Assembly (NCBI GenBank): GCA_904390485.1
Contig: CAJFLU010000002.1
Coordinates: forward strand, 1 to 64,000
DNA length: 64,000 nt
Direction of reading: 5' to 3'
Source of the DNA: Gallimonas merdigallinarum
GTDB taxonomy: Bacteria > Bacillota > Clostridia > Christensenellales > Borkfalkiaceae
Shown: piece by piece, positions 57,424 to 64,000 of the stretch
How positions within the stretch are numbered: the first letter of the stretch is position 1
How the letters are laid out: the number at the start of each line of letters is the position of its first letter
Program-made: the position numbers and the translations under genes
The notes under the pieces: generated by a model
Databases searched by the model: none
What the model was told of the DNA's origin: nothing
Seen by the model: only the letters and a program-made list of their open reading frames with translations

Positions 57424-57594
57424 CGCGCGGCTGCGGGCATGGTGCCGCCCTTTTTCCGCGTGCGGCGGACATGGGGCGCATATTTCCGCCGCGGGGCAGG
57501 CGCGGGCGCGGGGTCTGAAACGGCAGGAGGGGCGCGCCTTCGGACGGTGCGGTAAGCGGTTTGCAAAAAATTACGAAAATCCGCGCCAATATCG
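57424..57594. other. GC-rich intergenic stretch, nothing recognised
   Basis: Between the terminator and the ftsK promoter I see no gene, repeat-family member or RNA motif. Confidence 0.5.
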
Positions 57595-57623
57595 TTGAAA
57601 AATCCGCGTGAAAATGTTATACT
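57595..57623 (+). promoter_or_regulatory. Promoter of ftsK-rimO-pgsA-cinA
   Basis: TTGAAA (57595-57600), 17-bp spacer, TATACT (57618-57623). A CGCTCCCC/GGGGAGCG hairpin (57652-57670) lies just before the ribosome binding site GGAGG (57676-57680). Confidence 0.75.
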
Positions 57624-57685
57624 ATATATTGACGAAATTTTGAATTTGAGAGCGCTCCCCGTAGGGGAGCGGGACGGAGGCAGTT

Positions 57686-60600
57686 TTGAACGGAGTCGGC
57701 CGAGGGGATAATCAGGAAAACAAGGGAAAAAACGTGCTTTTGAGCCGCGAAACGGTAGGGATGACCCTGCTGTTGTTCAGCGCGATCATCTTTTTCATCG
57801 CCGTCACGGGTCCGTATGTGTTCGGCGATATCGGCATAGCCATCACCTCGTTTTTTGTGGGGCTGTTCGGGTTCTTCGTCTATCCGCTGCTCCTGCTTGC
57901 GATCTATTATTCCGTCGTGCTCGTCTCCGGCAGGAAGTACTTCCCCGCGAAATGGGTGCTTAAAATCATGCTGCTTCTGGCGGCGGTCTTTTTCATCGTG
58001 CATACCGCCACGGCGGAACGCTTTTACGGGAACGGTTACGGGAGCTACCTCGGCGGATGCTGGTCGGCGGCTTCCGAGCGCATCGCCCAAGGCACGGGCG
58101 GCGGCGTGATCTTCGGACTTATCGCCTATCCCGTCCGCGCGGTGCTCTCCGCCGCAGGCTCGTATGTGCTGTATTCCCTGCTGCTTGCGGGAATGCTCTT
58201 CTGGATCGCCATGGGAACGCCGCTGAAAAAGTTCGTGTTCCGCTCGGGAGCGCGCACGCAGGATCGCCCCGCGCGCGAGGAAGCGCAGCCCGTTTCTTAC
58301 GACGATATTCCCGCGCCAGAGCGCAGCGCAACGCTTCCCGAAACGCCCGCCCGCCCCGCGCAGGCGGCGCCCGCGGCATACGCGCAGGCGGCGCAGCCCG
58401 TCCGCCCCGCGCCCGTCGTCGGCGTTCCCGCGCAGCCAGCATCCTATCCGCGCCGGACGGCGCAGCCCGCGCCCGCGTCGGCGGAGCTTTCCGCGGACGA
58501 GCAGTACCGCCGCAGCCGCGAGATCCTGTTTTCGAGCGATCCCGCGAGCAGCTATCGCAACAACCTCATCTACGACCGCGATTCGCGGTTCAATACCTAT
58601 CCGCGCCGTTCGAGCGTGACGCCCGTCTCTTCGCAGGAGCCGGCGTCGTCGGGATCGGACAAGCCGACCGCCGCGCCCGCGCGCTATTCGGAGGACTACG
58701 CCGCCCGCACCGCGGAAGGGCGTCCGTCCATGCCCCGCCGCGTGACGGTGGAGCGCCCCGCGCCCGCGCCGATGGAGAGCGACCTCAATTATCCGCAGTC
58801 GCCTTCCTACCGCGCGCCCGTGCAGCCTGCGGCGGAGGAGCACGACTATTACGCCAACGACGTTCCCTATACGGAGACGTTCAGCTCCGAACCCAATATC
58901 GACGATTACGACGTACCCGCCGAGCCCGCGCGCCCCGCGCCCGCCGAGCCTGCCCGCCCGACGTATCAGGCAGAACCCGTCCGTCCCGCATACGAGGCTC
59001 CCGCCGAGCCTGCGCGCCCGACCTATGAGGCGGAACCCGTCCGTCCTGCATACGAGGCTCCCGTTGAGCCTGCGCGCCCGACGTACGAGCCGCCCGTCGA
59101 ACCCGCTCGCCCGACGTATCAGGCAGAACCCGTGCGCCCGTCGTACGAGGCGTCCGCAGAGTCCGCGCAGGCAGAGCCTGCCGACGAAGATACGCCCATG
59201 ACGCGCGAAGAGTACCGCAGCGTGTTCTCCCGTCCCGTGCCCGAGCGCATCCGCATCGAAGATACGCCCGCGCCCGAACCGCCCGCGCGTTCCGATCGCA
59301 TCGAGCGCACCGATCGTTTTGCCGCGCCCGCGCAGCCCGAGCCGACCGTCTCGGAGGAGACGGAGGAGCTTTCGCAGGGAAGCCGCGTGTTCGATTCGCC
59401 CGTGCGCGGGTCTGCGGCGGACCTGTTCGACGAACCCGAGATCGACGACGCGAACTATCTGGAATCGGAGACGATTCCCGAAGCTCCCGAGCGCAGCGTG
59501 CGCGCGGGGAGGGGCATGGAACGCCCGATCGGCGACCGTTCGGCAGTCTCCGAACGCGGCGCGCGCGACTCCGCGCCCGACGCAGCGGACGAGAGCGAAC
59601 CCGCTCCCGCGCCGAAGAAGCACGTCTATAAGGCGTATGTGCATCCCAACCTTGAAAATCTCGTCACCTATCAGGAGAAGCCGAGCGTCTCGCAGGAGGA
59701 GATCGACCAGAACTCCGCCATCATCGTCGAAACGCTGAGCGCATTCCGCGTGGACGCGGAGGTCGTCAAAGTGACGGTCGGCTCCGCCGTTACGCGGTAT
59801 GACATCGATATTCCCCGCAACGTCACGGTAAACACCGTCATCAAGCGCGATACGGAAATCGCAATGCGCCTGCACGCCCGCGACGGCGTGAACATTTACT
59901 CCAACTCGGAGGCGGGCGCGATCTCCATCGAAGTTCCCAACTCCCGCCGCGCGACGGTCGGTCTGAAATCGGTCATGCAGTCGGAGGAGTACGTCAACGC
60001 CAAGCCCAACGCGCTCGCGTTCGCCATGGGCAAAGACGTGGAGGGGCGCAACGTCTGCGGCAATATCGTCAAGATGAAGCACCTGCTCGTTGCAGGTTCT
60101 ACGGGTTCTGGTAAGTCCGTGTGCCTCAACTCCATGCTCATCAGCCTCATCTGCAAATATTCGCCCGAAGATCTCCGCCTCATCCTCATCGACCCCAAGA
60201 AGGTGGAGTTCGCCGTGTTCGACGGACTGCCGCACCTCATGATCAACGAGATCATTTCCGACGCGCAGAAGGCGATCTCCGCGCTCAATTGGGCGATCAA
60301 GGAGCAGGAACGCCGCTATACGCTCTTCCAGAACAAGACGCGCAGCGGCATCAACGTGCACAATATCGACGAATACAACGCGTCGCTCACCGAGGACGAG
60401 GAAAAACTCGCGAAGATCGTCATCGTCGTGGACGAGCTTGCCGACCTCATGTCGGTCGCAAAGAAAGAGATCGAAGAGCGCATCCAGCGGCTCGCGCAGA
60501 AGGCGCGCGCGGCGGGGATGCACCTCGTCATCGCAACGCAGCGTCCGTCGGTGGACGTCATCACGGGCGTCATCAAGGGCAACCTTCCCACGCGGCTTGC

Positions 60601-61102
60601 CTTCCGCGTCATTCAGGAAGTGGACTCGCGCACCATTCTCGACGAGTCGGGCGCGCAAAAGCTCCTCGGCAACGGCGATATGCTCTACCGCACGGAGGGA
60701 ATGTTCAACTGCCTGCGCGTGCAGGGCGCGTTCGTCGGCTCCGACGAAGTGCAGAAGATCGTCGAGGACATCAAGGCGCACAACGAGGCGTATTTCGACG
60801 AGAACGTCGCCGATTTCATCAACCGCGAAGAGAGCGGCAGCGCGGGCGGCGGCATGAGCGACGATGCGGACGATTCCGTCGATCCGCAGTATATCAAGGC
60901 GCTCGCCATCGTCGTCAAGCTCGGGCAGGCGTCCATCTCGCTCATTCAGCGCAAATGCTCGGTCGGCTACAACCACGCGGGCAAGATCATCGAGTGGATG
61001 GAGCTCATGGGGTACATTTCGGCGTTTGACGGCAAGGCGAAGGCGCGCACGGTGCTCCTCTCCAAGGAAGATTTTGAAGCGAAATACGGAGATCTGGACT
61101 GA
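57686..61102 (+). CDS. ftsK: DNA translocase FtsK/SpoIIIE
   Basis: 1138 residues from a TTG start with GGAGG 5 nt upstream. Four membrane helices occupy about residues 25-195. A very long Pro/Ala/Arg/Glu linker (about 200-650) includes 20-residue tandem repeats. The RecA-like motor has Walker A AGSTGSGKSVCLNS near 803-816 and Walker B VVDELADLM. The C-terminal gamma winged helix binds KOPS/SRS sequences (LIQRKCSVGYNHAGKIIEWME). It pumps chromosomal DNA through the septum in division or sporulation. SpoIIIE of Bacillus is only 787 residues; the excess is in the linker. Coupled to rimO by TGATG. Confidence 0.96.
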   Translation: MNGVGRGDNQENKGKNVLLSRETVGMTLLLFSAIIFFIAVTGPYVFGDIGIAITSFFVGLFGFFVYPLLLLAIYYSVVLVSGRKYFPAKWVLKIMLLLAAVFFIVHTATAERFYGNGYGSYLGGCWSAASERIAQGTGGGVIFGLIAYPVRAVLSAAGSYVLYSLLLAGMLFWIAMGTPLKKFVFRSGARTQDRPAREEAQPVSYDDIPAPERSATLPETPARPAQAAPAAYAQAAQPVRPAPVVGVPAQPASYPRRTAQPAPASAELSADEQYRRSREILFSSDPASSYRNNLIYDRDSRFNTYPRRSSVTPVSSQEPASSGSDKPTAAPARYSEDYAARTAEGRPSMPRRVTVERPAPAPMESDLNYPQSPSYRAPVQPAAEEHDYYANDVPYTETFSSEPNIDDYDVPAEPARPAPAEPARPTYQAEPVRPAYEAPAEPARPTYEAEPVRPAYEAPVEPARPTYEPPVEPARPTYQAEPVRPSYEASAESAQAEPADEDTPMTREEYRSVFSRPVPERIRIEDTPAPEPPARSDRIERTDRFAAPAQPEPTVSEETEELSQGSRVFDSPVRGSAADLFDEPEIDDANYLESETIPEAPERSVRAGRGMERPIGDRSAVSERGARDSAPDAADESEPAPAPKKHVYKAYVHPNLENLVTYQEKPSVSQEEIDQNSAIIVETLSAFRVDAEVVKVTVGSAVTRYDIDIPRNVTVNTVIKRDTEIAMRLHARDGVNIYSNSEAGAISIEVPNSRRATVGLKSVMQSEEYVNAKPNALAFAMGKDVEGRNVCGNIVKMKHLLVAGSTGSGKSVCLNSMLISLICKYSPEDLRLILIDPKKVEFAVFDGLPHLMINEIISDAQKAISALNWAIKEQERRYTLFQNKTRSGINVHNIDEYNASLTEDEEKLAKIVIVVDELADLMSVAKKEIEERIQRLAQKARAAGMHLVIATQRPSVDVITGVIKGNLPTRLAFRVIQEVDSRTILDESGAQKLLGNGDMLYRTEGMFNCLRVQGAFVGSDEVQKIVEDIKAHNEAYFDENVADFINREESGSAGGGMSDDADDSVDPQYIKALAIVVKLGQASISLIQRKCSVGYNHAGKIIEWMELMGYISAFDGKAKARTVLLSKEDFEAKYGDLD
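58943..59155 (+). repeat. Coding tandem repeat in the FtsK linker
   Basis: About three and a half 60-bp units encode AEPARPTYQAEPVRPAYEAP-like 20-residue repeats; one unit is shortened to 11 residues. The high DNA identity between units suggests recent slippage or recombination. Confidence 0.85.
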
Positions 61103-62415
61103 TGAAAAAGACGTTCGGCATGATCAGCCTCGGATGCGACAAGAACCGCGTGGACGGCGAACGCATCCTCGGCGAGATCAGACGCCACGGCTGTGAGATC
61201 ACTGACGACATCCAAAAGGCGCAGGTGCTCGTCGTAAATACCTGCGCCTTTCTGAACGCGTCGCGCAAAGAGGCGATCGAAGCCGTTCTGGAAGGCAACG
61301 CATACCGCAGCGGCGCGTTGGAAAAAATCGTCGTGACGGGGTGTCTCCCCGAAAAGTATATCGGAGAACTCTTTCCCGCCCTCACGGAGGGGGACGTGTT
61401 TTTGGGAGTTTCCGACGCGACCGCGCTCTTTCCCGCGCTCGAACGCGCGTATGCGGGGGAGCGCGTCAACGCCGTGCATACGGGGGAAGAGGGGTGCCTG
61501 CGCGTCGTCACGACGCCGCCGCACATCAAGTACCTGAAAATCGCGGACGGCTGTTTCAACCACTGCACCTATTGCCTGATCCCCAAGATCCGCGGCAGAT
61601 ACCGTTCCTATCCCATGGAGCAGCTCGTGGAAGAGGCGCGCTCGCTGGGTGAGACGCAGGAACTCGTCATCGTCGCGCAGGATACGACCCGCTACGGCGA
61701 GGACGGCGGCGAAAATAAATTTGTTGAATTGCTGCAAAAAATTTCCGAACTTGACAATATCTGTCATATTCGTCTGCTATACTGTTATCCCGAGGTGGTG
61801 ACGGACGAACTCATCGCCGAGGTGAAGAACAATCCCAAGATCATAAAATACCTCGATATTCCGCTGCAACACAGCGAGGACCGCGTGCTCAAACTCATGG
61901 GGCGGCGGGGGAGCCGCGCGGAGTATCTTGCGCTTTTGCAAAAGCTCCGCGATGAGATCCCCGGAATCGCCGTGCGCACCACGTTCATTGCGGGTTTCCC
62001 CACCGAAACGGAGGAGGAGCACGAGGCGCTCAAAGCGTTCCTGCGGGAGGCGCGCTTTGAAAACTGCGGATTTTTCGCCTATTCGCGCGAACCCGAAACG
62101 CCCGCGTACAAGCTCAAAGGGCAGGTGCCTGCGCGCGTCAAGGAAAAGCGGGTGCGCGCGCTCTACCGCGTGCAGCGGGAAATTTCCGCCGCCTGCCTGC
62201 AACAGTTCGTCGGCAGAACGGTCAACGTTGTGTGCGACGGCATCGATTACGAAAGATCGTGTTTCGTCGGGAGAGCGTACTTTCAGGCGTACGAGATCGA
62301 CGGCTGCGTCTGCTTCACCGCTCCGCGCGCGGAGACGGGCAGGACGTACTCCGTTTTCATCGACCGCGCCGACGCTTACGACCTGTACGGAACAGTCAAG
62401 GAGAATACGTTATGA
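61102..62415 (+). CDS. rimO: Ribosomal protein S12 methylthiotransferase RimO
   Basis: 437 residues. Radical-SAM enzyme that adds a methylthio group to an aspartate of S12. The N-terminal MTTase domain has cysteines in SLGCDKN (13), NTCAF and TGCLPE. The radical SAM motif is CFNHCTYC, and a C-terminal TRAM domain follows. The GCDKNRVD start is typical for RimO over MiaB. It overlaps ftsK by 1 nt and pgsA by 4 nt. Confidence 0.95.
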   Translation: MKKTFGMISLGCDKNRVDGERILGEIRRHGCEITDDIQKAQVLVVNTCAFLNASRKEAIEAVLEGNAYRSGALEKIVVTGCLPEKYIGELFPALTEGDVFLGVSDATALFPALERAYAGERVNAVHTGEEGCLRVVTTPPHIKYLKIADGCFNHCTYCLIPKIRGRYRSYPMEQLVEEARSLGETQELVIVAQDTTRYGEDGGENKFVELLQKISELDNICHIRLLYCYPEVVTDELIAEVKNNPKIIKYLDIPLQHSEDRVLKLMGRRGSRAEYLALLQKLRDEIPGIAVRTTFIAGFPTETEEEHEALKAFLREARFENCGFFAYSREPETPAYKLKGQVPARVKEKRVRALYRVQREISAACLQQFVGRTVNVVCDGIDYERSCFVGRAYFQAYEIDGCVCFTAPRAETGRTYSVFIDRADAYDLYGTVKENTL

Positions 62416-63017
62416 ATTTACCCAACAAGATCACGCTGACGCGCATTTTCATGATCCCCGTGTTCGTCCTCTTCTTTTATCTGGACGTGATGAACGGGTG
62501 GAACTACCTCGTCGCCGCGATCGTCTTCGTGCTTGCGGCTTCCACCGACGCGCTTGACGGGCATATCGCGCGTTCGCGCGGGCTTGTCACCAACCTCGGC
62601 AAATTCCTCGACCCCATTGCGGACAAAGTGCTCGTCTCCACCGCGCTCATTCTGCTCTTAACGCGCGGCTGGGCGTTTGAGGTGGACTTCTTCGCGGGCT
62701 GGGGGCTGATCGTCGCGGGCATCTGCGTTGCGGTCATCCTTGCGCGCGAACTCATCGTGAGCGGCTTCCGCATGATCGCCGCGGGGCGCGGCATCGTCCT
62801 TGCGGCGGACAAGCTCGGCAAGATCAAGACGGTCTTTCAGGATCTCTCCATCGCGCTCATTCTCGCGGGAATGGCGTTTGTCGGCTCGCGCGGGGGTGAG
62901 ATCGTCGTCATCATCGGCATTTTCTGTTTCTTTATCTGCACGGCGCTCACCGTAATTTCGGGCGTCAACTATATCGTGAGAAATAAACAGGTCCTCTCGG
63001 AGGAGGCGCAGGCGTGA
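62412..63017 (+). CDS. pgsA: CDP-diacylglycerol-glycerol-3-phosphate 3-phosphatidyltransferase
   Basis: 201 residues with about six membrane helices. The CDP-alcohol phosphatidyltransferase motif D-x2-DG-x2-AR-x8-G-x3-D-x3-D is exact (Asp46, Asp49, Gly50, Ala53-Arg54, Gly63, Asp67, Asp71). It makes phosphatidylglycerol phosphate. It overlaps rimO and cinA by 4 nt on either side, matching the rimO-pgsA-cinA order of many Firmicutes. Confidence 0.95.
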   Translation: MNLPNKITLTRIFMIPVFVLFFYLDVMNGWNYLVAAIVFVLAASTDALDGHIARSRGLVTNLGKFLDPIADKVLVSTALILLLTRGWAFEVDFFAGWGLIVAGICVAVILARELIVSGFRMIAAGRGIVLAADKLGKIKTVFQDLSIALILAGMAFVGSRGGEIVVIIGIFCFFICTALTVISGVNYIVRNKQVLSEEAQA

Positions 63018-64000
63018 AATACGCGGGCATCGTGCTTCGCAACAACAAAAACTGCCTCGCTTCCGTGGACTACGCGCCCGTGCTCGACGCGCTTCTGGCG
63101 GGCGGCGTCTTTCTCGACGAGATCGCGCTTCTGCCGTACGACAGCCCGAGCAGGGTCTCGGCGGCGCTGCTGCGCCTCTCCACCGAGTGCGACGGCGTGT
63201 TCCTCGTCTGCGCGCGGGTGCTTCTGCCCTCCGCAAAGGACGCGGTCTCCGTCGCCGCCGAAGCGGCGTTTGAAGAGGAGTATCTGCTCGATACCGAGGA
63301 CTGTCTCTTCGCCGTGCTGCCCGAGGGGGAGCGCGGGGCGGAGATCGTAAAAGGGGAGGTCGTTCCGCGCGTCGATAAGCGCCGCCGCCGCACCTATGCG
63401 CGGGTGGTGCTGCGCACGGTTTCCGCGCCGCAGGAAAAGCTCCGCGCCGTCCTCAAAGAGGCGGACGAGGCGGGCGGCGGAAGGCTCTCCGTCCACGCCG
63501 CCGAACAGTACGGCTGCGCGCGCATCGAGGTGTTGTACGATCAGGAGACTCCCAAGATGACCGCCGACGAGGTCGTGCGCATTCTTGCGGAGGGGCTGAA
63601 AGAATACGTCTACGCCATGGAGGACGTTTCGCTCGCGGAGCGGTTCGTCGCCGCGCTCAAACTGCACAAACTGCACGTTTCCACGGCGGAATCGTTCACG
63701 GCGGGCGGCGTCGGGCGGGAGATCGTCCGCGTGCCCGGGGCGAGCGCCGTCTTTTACGAGGGCATCAACGCATACGACAACAAGGCGAAACACGAGCGCC
63801 TCGGCGTGAGCGAATTTACGCTCATGGACAAGGGCGCGGTGTCCGACGAGACCGCCTACGAGATGGCGGCGGGGCTTCTGAAACAGGGGCACTGCGACGT
63901 GGCGATCGCGACCACGGGCATTGCGGGACCGGATGCGGACGGAACGAACAAACCCGTGGGGCTTTGCTACATTGCCGTCGGCACGCGCGAAAAGGTGCGC
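63014..64000 (+). CDS. cinA: CinA-like protein, cut by the window end
   Basis: 329 codons are visible from a GTG start that overlaps the pgsA stop. No stop codon occurs before the window ends. The C-terminal nicotinamide-nucleotide amidase domain (PncC type) is clear from about residue 215: STAESFTAGGVGREIV, then YEGINAYDNKAKHERLGV and ATTGIAGPD. The N-terminal part sits where the MoaB-like (COG1058) domain should be but lacks its GTELLLG-type motif. It reads KYAGIVLRNNKNCLASVDYA, so this domain is diverged or replaced. Position after pgsA is classical. Confidence 0.88.
   Translation, partial: MKYAGIVLRNNKNCLASVDYAPVLDALLAGGVFLDEIALLPYDSPSRVSAALLRLSTECDGVFLVCARVLLPSAKDAVSVAAEAAFEEEYLLDTEDCLFAVLPEGERGAEIVKGEVVPRVDKRRRRTYARVVLRTVSAPQEKLRAVLKEADEAGGGRLSVHAAEQYGCARIEVLYDQETPKMTADEVVRILAEGLKEYVYAMEDVSLAERFVAALKLHKLHVSTAESFTAGGVGREIVRVPGASAVFYEGINAYDNKAKHERLGVSEFTLMDKGAVSDETAYEMAAGLLKQGHCDVAIATTGIAGPDADGTNKPVGLCYIAVGTREKVR

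Noticed and set aside
57617..60976. 1119-codon open frame antisense to ftsK
   Set aside because: A shadow caused by GC-rich third positions; its product is low-complexity Arg/Gly/His sequence, while the sense frame has all FtsK motifs. Similar shadows at 12681-14477, 30534-32459, 14093-15376 and 5439-7256 are rejected for the same reason.

Overview
The window looks like a chromosomal scaffold from an uncultured, GC-rich (about 60% by eye) member of the Clostridia. The evidence is Firmicutes gene content and order (plsX-rnc-smc-ftsY, ylxM-ffh, clpP-clpX, mcsA-mcsB-clpC, a ftsK/spoIIIE-rimO-pgsA-cinA run), strong SigA-type promoters with 17-bp spacers, and sporulation-lineage genes (a Spo0A-type regulator, a SigB/F/G-type sigma factor with partner-switching proteins, CotF-like proteins, a SpoVB-like flippase). 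A family cannot be assigned from sequence alone. A 3-base N run at 7191-7193 marks a scaffold join.

Layout. 1-508: repeat debris and a long palindrome. 509-12170: cation efflux, phospholipid and RNA processing (plsX, rnc), chromosome structure (smc), the SRP pathway (ftsY, ylxM, ffh), rpsP and a KH RNA-binding protein. 12426-18722: pgi, a flippase, a LysM protein, a Cys-rich unknown, rqcH. 18896-22809: tig, clpP, clpX. 23078-28615: sugar-ABC ATPase, putative metal exporter, hisC-like aminotransferase, degenerate G1P-dehydrogenase-like protein, HAD phosphatase. 28688-30442: STAS / pseudo-kinase / sigma / ATPase module. 30612-40237: membrane proteins, PucR regulator, S41 protease, cysteine desulfurase with DUF3343, nth, CotF-like and very small proteins, Wzz-like protein. 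40357-45416: ychF, argS, HAD phosphatase, rubrerythrin. 45607-54646: GH42 galactosidase, membrane-anchored XRE regulator, mcsA-mcsB-clpC, hydrolase. 54825-64000: ABC-F ATPase, spo0A-like regulator, ftsK, rimO, pgsA, cinA (cut by the window end).

The most unusual feature is a family of intergenic repeats in seven gaps (7080, 8493, 11273, 15784, 20824, 41491, 43667). The basic half-unit is about 210-220 nt: GTTCAC, hairpin 1, GTGA, hairpin 2, hairpin 3, a TTCAC box, and a terminal GTGATTTATAGC box. Stem sequences differ between copies but the two arms change together, while several loops stay constant. Three copies are two half-units in inverted orientation (about 500-735 bp), and other repeat modules sit inside them, twice in the loop of hairpin 2. 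Four copies end just upstream of the ribosome binding sites of ftsY, khpA, clpX and ychF. No protein is encoded in them.

Other points of interest are a Spo0A homologue whose receiver has lost the phospho-acceptor aspartate, a sigma-factor operon carrying both an intact and a degenerate RsbW-like ATPase, several genes whose -10 box lies 5-8 nt before the start codon (probably leaderless mRNAs), a terminator whose 3' arm is the next gene's Shine-Dalgarno, and a terminator whose 3' arm carries the next promoter's -35.
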